DNA of 64,000 nt from Amycolatopsis eburnea (GCF_003937945.1 NZ_RSEC01000046.1:372001-436000), one strand, 5' to 3'. Shown: positions 52,666 to 61,555, numbered from the stretch's first letter. Notes: generated by a model not told the origin, from the sequence alone. Made by a program: numbers and translations.

Positions 52666-53588
52666 CGGAGGCGCTCTCCCTGGTCGATCCTCGTACCGCG
52701 CGCCCAGTCGGTGGCCGCCATCCGTTTCTTGCCGGGTGCCTGGACTTCGCCGAGCCGCAGCGGCTTCGTCGCCGTCCCGACCAGCACCCGTTTGCGTTCC
52801 ACCACGATCTCCCCCGGCGGCGGGCCGGGTTCGTCGAGCACGGTGACCGGGCCGAGCTTGAACCGCTCGCCGCGGAACTCCGCCCACGCGCCCGGGTCCG
52901 GGCTGACCGACCGGATCTGCCGGTCGACCGCCGACGCCGGGTCCGCGAAGGACACCCGCGCGTCCTCGACGGTCACCTTCGGCGCGTAGCTGACGCCCTC
53001 GGCGGGCTGCTCGCGCGCGACCAGGCTGCCGTCGGCGAGACCGTCCATGGTGGACAGCAGCAGCTTCGCCCCGGACTCCGCGAGCCGCCCGAGCAGCCCG
53101 CCCGCCGTGTCGGTGGCCCCGATGGCCTCGGTGACGACGCCGTAGACCGGGCCGGCGTCCAGCTCCTTGACGATCCGGAAGGTCGAGGCCCCGGTGATCT
53201 CGTCCCCAGCCCGGATCGCGGCCTGTACCGGCGCGGCGCCCCGCCACGCGGGCAGCAGCGAGAAGTGCAGGTTCACCCAGCCGAGCCGCGGGATGTCGAG
53301 CGCGGCCTGCGGCAGCAACGCTCCGTAAGCGACGACCGGGCAGGCATCCGGCGCGAGCTCGGTGAGCCGCGCGAGGAAGGCCGGATCGCTCGCGCGCGCC
53401 GGCGTGAGGACCTCGATGCCGTGCTCGTCGGCGAGCGCGCCGACGGGCGAACGCACGACGCGGCGGCCGCGCCCGGCCTGCGCATCGGGACGGGTGACGA
53501 CCGCGACGACGTCGTGCCGCCCGGAGTCGAGCAGGGCGCGCAGCGCGGGGACCGCCGGTTCGGGCGTGCCGGCGAAGACGAGCTTCAT
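52662..53588 (-). CDS. fmt: Methionyl-tRNA formyltransferase
   Basis: Formylates initiator Met-tRNA using 10-formyl-tetrahydrofolate. The 308-residue protein opens MKLVFAGTPEPAVPALRALL and has the catalytic GWVNLHFSLLPAWRGAAPVQ, then GASTFRIVKELDAGPV and a C-terminal tRNA-binding domain. It begins the fmt-rsmB-flavoprotein operon. No priA or def is adjacent upstream; gamma-glutamyltranspeptidase lies there instead. Confidence 0.95.
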   Translation of the reverse strand: MKLVFAGTPEPAVPALRALLDSGRHDVVAVVTRPDAQAGRGRRVVRSPVGALADEHGIEVLTPARASDPAFLARLTELAPDACPVVAYGALLPQAALDIPRLGWVNLHFSLLPAWRGAAPVQAAIRAGDEITGASTFRIVKELDAGPVYGVVTEAIGATDTAGGLLGRLAESGAKLLLSTMDGLADGSLVAREQPAEGVSYAPKVTVEDARVSFADPASAVDRQIRSVSPDPGAWAEFRGERFKLGPVTVLDEPGPPPGEIVVERKRVLVGTATKPLRLGEVQAPGKKRMAATDWARGTRIDQGERLR

Positions 53589-53684
53589 CGGCCCACCCCC
53601 GGCGGGAGCGGGGATTCAGGTGGCTGGAACATCGGACCCGAGTCTAGAAGGCCCGCTTCAGCAGGGCGCGCTCAGCTCGGACCT

Positions 53685-53718
53685 GGTTGTCCACAGCGCG
53701 GTGGCGCTGTGGACAACC
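53685..53718. repeat. Inverted pair of DnaA-box-like sequences
   Basis: Arms GGTTGTCCACAGCGC (53685-53699) and the perfect complement (53704-53718) enclose GGTG. Each arm contains TTGTCCACA, the high-GC actinobacterial form of the DnaA box. It lies in the 235-bp gap between fmt and ggt, which also holds a TAGGCT hexamer near 53764 and no gene. Confidence 0.7.
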
Positions 53719-53823
53719 GGGCCCTGGGGGCGCGGTTTCCCGGGTTGTCGTCGGGGGGTGCCGATAGGCTGGACAAGGGCACGCCCCCCAGGGAGGGCGG
53801 GGGCTGCTGCCGGCGGGGGCTCG

Positions 53824-55623
53824 CTACCAGCGCGTCGGCCACACCACCTGCGCCGCCCCCGTCCCGCGCCGCACCGGTTCCGCCGCCGCCAGCCAGCGGC
53901 CGTCGCGCAGGTGCTCCACCCCGGTCGCCGCGCCGATCTCGGCCGGTGCCGTCGAGAAGCCCTGGCCGCGCGCCCGCAGGTCCGCCGTCTCGGGCTGGTC
54001 CAGGAACGCCTGCTCGACCTGGGCGGCCGCCGAGTTGCGCTGCGACGCCCGGGGCGCCGCGATCGCCTCCTCCAGGGACAGGCCGCGGTCGAGGCGGCCG
54101 AGGAGCACCTGCAGGACCGTCGTGATGATCGACGCGCCGCCCGGGGAACCGGTCGCGAAGAACGGGCGGCCGTGGTCGAGGACGATCGTCGGGGCCATCG
54201 ACGAGCGCGGGCGCTTGCCGGGGCCCGGCAGGTTCGGGTCGGGCACGCCCGGCGTCACCGGCGTGAACGAGAAGTCGGTCAGCTCGTTGTTGAGCAGGAA
54301 CCCGCGGCCCGGCACCACGATGCCGCTGCCGCCCTCCTGCTCGATCGTCAGCGTGTACGCGACGACGTTGCCCCACTTGTCGGCGACCGTCAGGTGGGTG
54401 GTGTTCTCACCCTCGTACGGCGTCGGCGCCGCCGTCGTCCCCGCCGCGCACGGCGTGGGGTGGCGGGGGTCGGCCGGGGCGACCGGGCTGGTCGCGGCCT
54501 TGTCCTTCGAGATCAGGCACGCCCGCGTGTCGGCGAAGCGCTGGCTGAGCAGCTCCCGAGCCGGGACGTCGACGAACGCCGGGTCGCCGATCCAGCGGTT
54601 GCGGTCGGCGAAGGCGAAGCGGGTCGACTCCAGGAAGTACTGCAGGTAGTCGGCCTTGCTCGCGTGCTTCAGGTCGAAGTTCTCGAGGATGTTGAGCGCC
54701 TCGGCGACGGTCAGCCCGCCGGACGACGGCGCGGGCATGCCGTAGACGTCGAGGCCGTGGTAGCCGGTGTGCGTCGGGCGGCGCTCGATCACGTCGTAGG
54801 CGGCGAGGTCGCCGGTGGTGAGCTTGCCGGGCCGGACGTTCAGCGTCGAGGCCGGGTCCACCGGCGGCTGCTGCACGGTCTTGGCGATGTCCGCGCCGAT
54901 CGGGCCGTCGTACAGCGCGCCGACGCCCTGGCGTTCCAGCTGCGCGTACGTCGCGGCCAGGTCGGGGTTCTTGAAGACCGTGCCGGGCGCCGGCGGGGCG
55001 CCGTTCGGCAGGTAGAGCGAGCGCGTCGACGGGAACGCCGAGAACCGTGCGGCGTTGTTCGCGATCTGCGTCTGGAACGTCGAGTCGACGACGAAGCCGT
55101 TGCGCGCGAGGTTCTCCGCGGGCTTCAGCGACTTCGCCAGCGAGCGCGTCCCCCACTTGCGCAGCGCCTCGGACCACGTCGCCGGCGTGCCGGGCACCCC
55201 GACGCCGAGCCCGCTGGTGACCGCGTCGGCGAACGGCAGCGGCTTGCCGTTCTCGACGAACAGGTTCTCGTCGGCGGTCGACGGCGCGGTCTCGCGGCCG
55301 TCCAAAGTGTGCACACGGTGCGTCTTGGCGTCGTAGTAGACGAAGAACCCGCCCCCGCCGACGCCGGCGGAGAACGGGTCGGTGACCCCGAGCGCGGCGG
55401 CGACCGCGACCGCCGCGTCGACGGCGTTCCCGCCGTCGCGCAGCACCTGGGTGCCGATCGCGGTGGCGTCGGCGTCGATGCTGGCCACGGCACCGCCGAA
55501 GCCGACGGCGACCGGCGACTTGGGGGTGGGGGTGGCCGCGGAGGCGGGCCCGCTCGCGACGGTGGTGACGAGCGCGGCGGCAGCGGCGATGACGAGGGTT
55601 CGGCGGCATCTGAGCGCGGGCAT
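53824..55623 (-). CDS. ggt: Secreted gamma-glutamyltranspeptidase
   Basis: The 599-residue precursor has a signal peptide (LVIAAAAALVTTVASGPASA). It shows the Ntn-hydrolase features of the family: DGGNAVDAAVAVAAALGVTD, GVGGGGFFVYY, TLDGRETAPS and the autoprocessing site in ENTTHLTVADKWGNVVAYT, where the first Thr becomes the nucleophile. SSMAPTIVLDHGRPFFATGSPGGASII is also present. It cleaves gamma-glutamyl bonds such as those of glutathione outside the cell; actinomycetes mainly use mycothiol, so peptide or antibiotic substrates are possible. Confidence 0.93.
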   Translation of the reverse strand: MPALRCRRTLVIAAAAALVTTVASGPASAATPTPKSPVAVGFGGAVASIDADATAIGTQVLRDGGNAVDAAVAVAAALGVTDPFSAGVGGGGFFVYYDAKTHRVHTLDGRETAPSTADENLFVENGKPLPFADAVTSGLGVGVPGTPATWSEALRKWGTRSLAKSLKPAENLARNGFVVDSTFQTQIANNAARFSAFPSTRSLYLPNGAPPAPGTVFKNPDLAATYAQLERQGVGALYDGPIGADIAKTVQQPPVDPASTLNVRPGKLTTGDLAAYDVIERRPTHTGYHGLDVYGMPAPSSGGLTVAEALNILENFDLKHASKADYLQYFLESTRFAFADRNRWIGDPAFVDVPARELLSQRFADTRACLISKDKAATSPVAPADPRHPTPCAAGTTAAPTPYEGENTTHLTVADKWGNVVAYTLTIEQEGGSGIVVPGRGFLLNNELTDFSFTPVTPGVPDPNLPGPGKRPRSSMAPTIVLDHGRPFFATGSPGGASIITTVLQVLLGRLDRGLSLEEAIAAPRASQRNSAAAQVEQAFLDQPETADLRARGQGFSTAPAEIGAATGVEHLRDGRWLAAAEPVRRGTGAAQVVWPTRW

Positions 55624-55829
55624 GCGGGCGAGTCTGCCTCTTGGCTTCCCCCGCTACAAGACGCCAACAGGGCCGATACACCCGTTTCGTCAGCTTTTCA
55701 CACAGTTCAGGGGTTCTGGAAATTAAATCACATGGAGCAGTGACGTTGCCGTACCCGCTGTAACAGAATCGTGCGGCGCGGCCCTGCACTGCCGCGCACA
55801 GCGAGGGCAACCGGAAGGAACAACTCAAG

Positions 55830-56645
55830 ATGACTGCACCACGACGGTGGCGCCGCCTGCTCGGCGCCGCACTCGCGGTCTCGACCTCCCTGCTGGTCGC
55901 GACCGCCACCGGCGCCGAGGCATCGCCGCCGCTCCCCCAGCAAGACGCCACCGGAAACCACGAAATGGGGGCGGCGATCCGCGCCCACGACGGGGTGGCC
56001 CCGGCCGGCTTGGCGCCGGCGTCGGTGGACTCGAGCGTCCCCGGCATCGATGTAAGCGCTTACCAGGGCAACGTGAACTGGGCGTCGTACTGGAGCGCGG
56101 GCAAGAAGTTCGCCTACGTCAAGGCGACCGAGGGCACCGGCTACACGAACGCGTACTTCAGCCAGCAGTACACCGGTTCGTACAACGTCGGCATGATCCG
56201 CGGCGCGTACCACTACGGCCGCCCGGACACCTCGGGCGGCGCGGCGCAGGCCGACTACTTCGTCGCCCACGGCGGCGGCTGGTCGAAGGACGGCAAGACG
56301 CTCCCCGGCACCCTTGACATCGAATGGGGCCCGAACAACGCCTGCTACGGCAAGACGCCGTCCCAGATGGTGGCGTGGATCAAGGCGTTCAGCGACGAGT
56401 ACCACGCGAAGACGACCCGCTGGCCGGTCATCTACACGGCGACGAGCTGGTGGAGCCAGTGCACCGGCAACACGGGCGACTTCAGCTCGACGAACCCGCT
56501 CTGGGTGGCGCGCTACGCGTCCACGGTGGGCACGCTGCCGTACAACTGGGGCTTCTACACGTTCTGGCAGTACAGCTCCTCGCCGATCGACCAGGACACC
56601 TTCAGCGCGGACATCACGCGCCTGAAGGTGCTGGCGACCGGCTGA
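55830..56645 (+). CDS. Secreted GH25 lysozyme (muramidase)
   Basis: The 271-residue protein has a signal peptide (RRLLGAALAVSTSLLVATAT) and a propeptide-like linker. The GH25 barrel follows: PGIDVSAYQGNVNWASYW, FAYVKATEGTGYTN, GMIRGAYHYGRPDTSGGAAQ, the catalytic acid pair in GTLDIEWGPNN and the C-terminal GFYTFWQYSSSPIDQDTFS. It cleaves the glycan of peptidoglycan. GGAAGGAACAACTCAAG precedes the ATG. The 206-bp upstream gap has a plausible TTGCCG / TGTAACA promoter near 55745-55765. Confidence 0.93.
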   Translation: MTAPRRWRRLLGAALAVSTSLLVATATGAEASPPLPQQDATGNHEMGAAIRAHDGVAPAGLAPASVDSSVPGIDVSAYQGNVNWASYWSAGKKFAYVKATEGTGYTNAYFSQQYTGSYNVGMIRGAYHYGRPDTSGGAAQADYFVAHGGGWSKDGKTLPGTLDIEWGPNNACYGKTPSQMVAWIKAFSDEYHAKTTRWPVIYTATSWWSQCTGNTGDFSSTNPLWVARYASTVGTLPYNWGFYTFWQYSSSPIDQDTFSADITRLKVLATG

Positions 56646-56723
56646 TCCCGACTTCCGCGGGTTACGCGGGTGGCGCGGTCGGCGGAAGACTCGGCCGCGT
56701 CACCCACGCCGTGGAGGGAAACC

Positions 56724-58073
56724 GTGCGCCTGACCGCCCTGCTCCCCCTGCTCGCCGCCGTCCCGCTCGTCGCGTTCCCGGCCGTGGCCACCGCCGCGCC
56801 CGGCTGCTTCGACGCGGCCGCACCGCTGACCGTGGAAGAACAACGCCTGACCGCGACCCTGCCCGCGGGCGGTCCCGCCGTCGGACCCGAACTGGTCCGG
56901 CTGGCCGGGCTCGACCCGCTCGTCGCCGAGGTGAAGCACGACCTCTGCGCGGCGCGCACCCCGCGCCGGGCCGAGCGCCTGCTCACGCGAGCCGGCGACC
57001 GGCTGTGGCGCACGGCCGTCGACCGCGCGCAGGGCCGCCGTCCCGACCTCGGCACGCTCGACCGGTTCGACGACCGGCCGCTGTACTGGGCGCGGCTGCA
57101 GCTGAGCAGCGCGATCCGGCAGTGGCGGCCGGCGTTCGAGCTGCCGGACCGGACCGCGCTGCTCACGGCGTTCGACCGCGGCTCCCGAGGGCTCGACGAC
57201 GTCCGCTTCCCGCTCGGCAAAACGCGGCGAGTCATGGTGAGCGGCTTCGACCCGTTCCAGCTGGACGGCCGCGGCCTCTCGATTTCGAACCCCGCCGGGG
57301 CGTCGGCGCTGCAGCTGGACGGCCGCGTCCTGGACACGCCGTCGGGCCCGGCCGTCGTCCAGGCGGTGAGCTTCCCGGTGGTGTGGGGCTACTTCGACGA
57401 CGGCATCGTCGAAGCGGCATACGGCTCGGCACTGCGCGACCGCGCGCGGCGGCCGGACGTCGTGCTGACGATCAGCCAGGGCCGCCCGAGCCGCTTCGAC
57501 GTCGAACGCTGGGCGGGCGCGTGGCGGGGTGGCTTCCCGGACAACAACAACGCGTCGGTCACGGGCGGTGTCCCGCCGGCCGCGGGCTGGCCGCAGCCGG
57601 ACGTCCAGTTCATCGAGACGACGCTCCCGTACGCGCGGATGACCGGGGTTCCGGGCGCGTACCCGGTGAACTTCAACCAGGCGTTCTGCGTGTGGCCGGA
57701 TTCTTCGCACCCGGGCAGCGGAACGCCGGTGTGCCGTTCGGACGCCCCGGCCCCCGGCGAGATCGCGGCTTCGGGCGGGGGCGGGAACTACCTGAGCAAT
57801 GAATCGATGTTCCGCGCGAACCGGGTCCGGCTGGGGCTGGGCCTGACGTCGGTGGCGGGCGGGCACCTGCACACGCCGGTGCTGGGACAGCCCGCCGACC
57901 CGGCGGCGCTGACGGACCCGGCGTTCGAGTCCCGGCGGCAGGCGATCGCGGCCCAGGTGATCTCGCTGACGGCGGCCGCGGCGGGCGGGCCGGACGCGGG
58001 AATCCCGCTGCGCCAGACCGAATCCCCGCGTGCGGCGCTGGAGTCCTTGCCGGGCACGGTGGTGAGCCGCTGA
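56724..58073 (+). CDS. Secreted pyroglutamyl-peptidase (C15)-like protein with Ser at the catalytic Cys position
   Basis: The product is 449 residues from GTG 56724 (GGAGGGA five bases ahead), with a signal peptide (RLTALLPLLAAVPLVAFPAV, cut after TAA). A helical N-terminal domain (about 30-165) precedes a C15-type fold: VMVSGFDPFQL (about 171-180), SNPAGASALQLDG, DVVLTISQGRPSRFDVERW, GGGGNYLSNE (351-360) and a His in AGGHLHTPVL (about 378-386). In standard enzymes the GGGGNYLSNE block reads AGxYLCN, with the nucleophilic Cys where this protein has Ser 358. It is either a serine variant or an inactive relative. Confidence 0.72.
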   Translation: MRLTALLPLLAAVPLVAFPAVATAAPGCFDAAAPLTVEEQRLTATLPAGGPAVGPELVRLAGLDPLVAEVKHDLCAARTPRRAERLLTRAGDRLWRTAVDRAQGRRPDLGTLDRFDDRPLYWARLQLSSAIRQWRPAFELPDRTALLTAFDRGSRGLDDVRFPLGKTRRVMVSGFDPFQLDGRGLSISNPAGASALQLDGRVLDTPSGPAVVQAVSFPVVWGYFDDGIVEAAYGSALRDRARRPDVVLTISQGRPSRFDVERWAGAWRGGFPDNNNASVTGGVPPAAGWPQPDVQFIETTLPYARMTGVPGAYPVNFNQAFCVWPDSSHPGSGTPVCRSDAPAPGEIAASGGGGNYLSNESMFRANRVRLGLGLTSVAGGHLHTPVLGQPADPAALTDPAFESRRQAIAAQVISLTAAAAGGPDAGIPLRQTESPRAALESLPGTVVSR

Positions 58074-58094
58074 GCACCTGCGCACGATCCCTCA

Positions 58095-58130
58095 TTGTGC
58101 GCACGAGCCGTGAAGGGTATATCACCAAGT
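58095..58130 (+). promoter_or_regulatory. Leaderless promoter of the Crp-cyclase-STAND operon
   Basis: TTGTGC (58095-58100), a 17-base spacer and TATATC (58118-58123) form a good sigma-70-type promoter. GTG 58131 follows seven bases later and fixes the start of the regulator. Confidence 0.65.
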
Positions 58131-58781
58131 GTGACACGAGGGTTTCGCGCGCTTCTGGGTGAGGATCGCTGGAGCAGGCTCCTGGAATACGGGGTCGACA
58201 AGGCGTACCCGCCGGGCCACTGCCTGTTCCGGCAAGGTGATCCCGGCTCGGCAGTTCTCGCTCTGGTTTCCGGACGCGTCAAAGTCCTCGGAACCGAGCC
58301 CGACGGCGGCAAACTGCTGATCACATTGCGCGGAGCCGACGATCTGATCGGCGAGGTCGCCGCCCGGCGGTTGTCGAAGCGCACCGCCACCGTCGAGACG
58401 ATCGATCGCTGCACGGCACGAGTGCTTTCCGTCGACCGGTTCAACGCCTTCCTAAGCCGGCACGACGGACACTCGGTGCTCACCGACTACCTGGTCACCA
58501 AGCTTTCCCAAACGGTGCCGTACCAGGTGGAACTCGTGCACTTCAGCCCCGAACGCAAGATCGCGCGGCTGCTCCTGGAAGTCGTGGCCCTCGCCGACCG
58601 GTCCTCGGCGAACCCGGACCACATCCCCTTCTCCCAGCAAGAGGTCGCCGACGCGCTGGGCATGGCGCGCAGCACCGTCGCGCTGCACCTCCAGCGGCTC
58701 CGCGAGTCCGGCGCGCTTCGAGCCGGACCGCGACTCGCGGTCTCCGACCTCAGCACACTGAAAGCATCCGCCGGAGTGTGA
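58131..58781 (+). CDS. Crp/Fnr-family transcription factor
   Basis: The 216-residue protein has a cNMP-binding domain (YPPGHCLFRQGDPGSAVLALVS, GEVAARRLSKRTATVETIDR), a long dimer helix and a C-terminal winged HTH (FSQQEVADALGMARSTVALHLQRLRESGAL). The phosphate-binding cassette is GEVAARRLSKRTATV rather than the RSA/T-type loop of true cAMP receptors, so the ligand is uncertain. It is the first gene of a run with a nucleotide-cyclase-like protein 93 bases downstream, which makes a nucleotide signal plausible. GTG 58131 is preferred to GTG 58095 because of the leaderless promoter. Confidence 0.88.
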   Translation: MTRGFRALLGEDRWSRLLEYGVDKAYPPGHCLFRQGDPGSAVLALVSGRVKVLGTEPDGGKLLITLRGADDLIGEVAARRLSKRTATVETIDRCTARVLSVDRFNAFLSRHDGHSVLTDYLVTKLSQTVPYQVELVHFSPERKIARLLLEVVALADRSSANPDHIPFSQQEVADALGMARSTVALHLQRLRESGALRAGPRLAVSDLSTLKASAGV

Positions 58782-58874
58782 CGCACGACACTTTTCAACT
58801 GTCCGACGCCGGACAACGCCCGGTCGCGAACCTCGGCACCCTCGTCCTCGCAGCTCGACGACGAGGAGAAACAA

Positions 58875-59675
58875 GTGCCGCGAACAGCCACCGAACTGCC
58901 CCCTTACCGCGCCCTGCTCGCCGTGGACATCCGGGACTTCAGCGGATCCCTCGGCAGGGACCACGCCCGGATCACCGATGCGGTGCCGAAGATCCTGCGC
59001 TCCGCGTTCCAGCGGTGCGGTCTCGCCGAAACGTGGCAGGAGATGCGCTTCGGCTTCGGCACCGGCGACGGCTACGCACTCGGTCTTTCCTCGGCCGCGT
59101 TGCCGTTCCTGCTGAACCCGTTCCTCCCGGCACTGCAGGAGGAACTCGTCTACCGCGACGAGGTGAACGCCGACCCGGTGCCACTGCGGATGCGCGTCAG
59201 CGTCCACGTCGGCCCGGTGACGGATTCGGGAGAGGGGCTGCTCAGTGAAGGCAGTGGAACCGCTCGCATCGAAACCCACCGGTTGCTCGACGCGGAGCCG
59301 GTGCGCGAGCTGCTGAACCGGTCCGGTCCGATGACCCGGGTCGCGGCGATCGTGTCCGCCCGAGCGTACGAAGACGCCGTGCTCTCGGGGTACGCGGCGG
59401 ACGCACCCGAGCACTACGTGCCCGCGCCGGTGAAGGTCAAGAAGCTGACCGACACCGGCTACCTCCGGGTGCCGTCCCCCAGCGGGGACCTGCTCCGTGA
59501 CGGTTTCCTGCCCCGCATCACCGACCCGGCGGTCGTCGGGGACGAAGGCCACCGCGGCGACGAGGCGGACCGGTCGGGCGCAGGACCCCGGAACGCCTAC
59601 ACCTTCCGCGGTCCGGGCTACGTCCACGGTGGCACCGGCGACCAGTACAACGGACCTCACCCCACGAAGCCGTGA
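58875..59675 (+). CDS. Divergent class III nucleotide-cyclase-like protein with C-terminal GPG-VHGGTGDQ-N tag
   Basis: In the 266-residue protein, residues 11-205 follow the cyclase homology domain. LLAVDIRDFSG carries the first metal Asp (18) and RFGFGTGDGYALGL the second (65). LRMRVSVHVGPV matches the RxGxHxGxV strand, and GTARIETHRLLDA (128-140) takes the place of the GxxxNxAxRL helix. The catalytic Asn is absent while Arg 136 remains, so activity is doubtful. A flexible linker leads to YTFRGPGYVHGGTGDQYN (242-259), nearly identical to the start of the next protein. GGAG lies seven to ten bases before the GTG start. Confidence 0.75.
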   Translation: MPRTATELPPYRALLAVDIRDFSGSLGRDHARITDAVPKILRSAFQRCGLAETWQEMRFGFGTGDGYALGLSSAALPFLLNPFLPALQEELVYRDEVNADPVPLRMRVSVHVGPVTDSGEGLLSEGSGTARIETHRLLDAEPVRELLNRSGPMTRVAAIVSARAYEDAVLSGYAADAPEHYVPAPVKVKKLTDTGYLRVPSPSGDLLRDGFLPRITDPAVVGDEGHRGDEADRSGAGPRNAYTFRGPGYVHGGTGDQYNGPHPTKP

Positions 59676-61555
59676 TCACCGTGCCGGACAGCTACACATT
59701 CGAAGGCCCGGGCTTCGTTCACGGCGGCACCGGCGACCAGCACAACCACTTCGTCGTCGAGATGCGGCGACGGCGACCCGCGCAATTCGTGGCCGGGGAA
59801 CACATCAAGTGGCTCGCCGAGCGGTTCGTCTGGCCCGAGCCGCTCAGCCGGAGCGCGTTGCGGGACTCGCACACCCTCGTCCTCACCGGTCCCGAAGGCT
59901 CCGGCCGCCGCAGCGCCGCGCTGATGTGCCTCACCGAGAAGGCGACGCTGGACGCCGGACGCCTGCGCGAGCTTTCCGACCGCAGCGAAGACGGCGAACT
60001 CGCCTTGGACCCGGCAGACATCAGGCCAGGTGAGCGCCTCCTCCTCGACCTCACACACACCGACGACCACCACGTCCGCGAACTCCGCCGCCAGCTCGAA
60101 GGGTTCCGCGCCGCGGTGGACGACCAAGACGCCCGGCTCGTCGTGGTGGTCCGGCGCGAGCAACGGATCCTGTTGCCCGAATCGCTCCTCGCCACGGTCA
60201 TACCGATCGACCGGCCGTCCGGACCCGAGGTGTTCGAGGCCTACCTGTCCGCCGAAGGGCTTTCGCTGCCCAAACCGCTTCCGGCGCTCGACGCGCTCGC
60301 TCCGTTCCTGGCGACGTCACCCATGAGCGAAGTCGTCGAACTGGCTTCCTTGACCGTGGCCGAGGCTCGGAGGACCGGACGCGGCACGGTCGCCGAGTGG
60401 GCACGAGAAGCAGTGGCGGCGCACTCCGAGCGAGGCGAACAAGCCGCCGCTTTGTTCCGCGAGCACCAGGATCCCGTCCTGCGGGCGCTCCTGGTGGTAT
60501 CGGCCTTCCTCCCGGGCGCGACGCTGGACGCGATGGTCGAGGCCGAAGGCGCTTTCAGCCGGCTCGTAAACCTCCCCCGAGAGGACAAGCACGTTCTCGA
60601 CGGGGCTTATCTCGCCGAGCGGATGGCGAAGATCCGGCTCCACACCGACGGCCGCAAGGCTGTCGAATTCAAGGACCTGGCCCTGGACAAGGCCGTGCGA
60701 ACGCACTTCTGGACCTACTTCCCGGAGCTGCGGGAAAAGATGTCCGAGTGGGTGGCGGCGGTGACCGCTCTCCCGGTTGTCGGCGCACCCGCCGCCGCGG
60801 CCCTCGCGGATCATTTCGCCGACCAGGTCCTGACGACGGGCCCGGTCTCGCCCCTCCAGGACCTGGCACGCCGGTGGTCCGTGAACGGCGACCAGAAAGT
60901 CCTCGCCCTCCAGGTTCTGGACGCCGGCCTGCAACACGCCACGTACTCGCCGGAGTTCCGCAAGTTCGTCTACGACCAGGCTCGGAAGCCGAACATCGAG
61001 GCCGGCTTCGCCGAAGTGCTGATCGAAGCGTGCACCGAAACGATCGCACCGGAGCGGCCGACCCAGGCGATGGTGCGCCTGCACTACTTCACCAGGCACA
61101 GCGACCTTTCCGTCCGTGCCTTGGCACAACGGCGGCTGCTCGCCCTCGTCACCGCGCGGGGTTTCGAGCGATGGCTGCTCCACCGGCTGGCGACCGTCAC
61201 CGCACAGCCGACGGACGACGAGCTCCTGCTGGAGCTGGACATCCCCGCTCGGCTCGCCGCCGAACGCAGCGCCAAGACCAACCTCGGCACCCTCTGGCGC
61301 CGGCTGCTCGGGAACGGGATCGACACGTTGCCCGAGGCGTCGGTGCAACGCTGGCTCGACCAGCACCCCGCCGTGCTCGTCGACGCGTGCGACGGGCAGG
61401 TACGCCTGCTCAGCACGCTGTACGCGTTCGCCCGCGACCAGGTCGACCGGGCTGTCGACGCGGAAGCGCGGCAGGCCCGGCGCGAAAGCGCGTTGACGCT
61501 CCAACATCTCATCGATGCCGCAATGGCACCCGTCCAGCCCGAGGAGCTGCGATGA
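59672..61555 (+). CDS. P-loop STAND-like protein with N-terminal GPG-VHGGTGDQ-N tag
   Basis: The 627-residue protein begins with YTFEGPGFVHGGTGDQHN (8-25), the tag shared with the cyclase-like protein. An NTPase-like domain follows: TLVLTGPEGSGRRSAAL (Walker A position, residues 69-84, with Arg where Lys is expected) and GERLLLDLTHTD as a possible Walker B. RLVVVVRREQRILLP resembles a sensor strand. The C-terminal 350 residues are helical, like the repeat or winged parts of STAND proteins, with no named repeat. GTG 59672 overlaps the cyclase TGA (GTGA). Probably a regulated scaffold or switch; hydrolysis is uncertain. Confidence 0.7.
   Translation: MITVPDSYTFEGPGFVHGGTGDQHNHFVVEMRRRRPAQFVAGEHIKWLAERFVWPEPLSRSALRDSHTLVLTGPEGSGRRSAALMCLTEKATLDAGRLRELSDRSEDGELALDPADIRPGERLLLDLTHTDDHHVRELRRQLEGFRAAVDDQDARLVVVVRREQRILLPESLLATVIPIDRPSGPEVFEAYLSAEGLSLPKPLPALDALAPFLATSPMSEVVELASLTVAEARRTGRGTVAEWAREAVAAHSERGEQAAALFREHQDPVLRALLVVSAFLPGATLDAMVEAEGAFSRLVNLPREDKHVLDGAYLAERMAKIRLHTDGRKAVEFKDLALDKAVRTHFWTYFPELREKMSEWVAAVTALPVVGAPAAAALADHFADQVLTTGPVSPLQDLARRWSVNGDQKVLALQVLDAGLQHATYSPEFRKFVYDQARKPNIEAGFAEVLIEACTETIAPERPTQAMVRLHYFTRHSDLSVRALAQRRLLALVTARGFERWLLHRLATVTAQPTDDELLLELDIPARLAAERSAKTNLGTLWRRLLGNGIDTLPEASVQRWLDQHPAVLVDACDGQVRLLSTLYAFARDQVDRAVDAEARQARRESALTLQHLIDAAMAPVQPEELR

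Noticed and set aside
53748..53770. Fourth PafBC-type promoter (TTGTCGTCG ... TAGGCT)
   Set aside because: The spacer is 11 rather than 8 bases and the GTG part of the motif is lost, so it does not fit the consensus.
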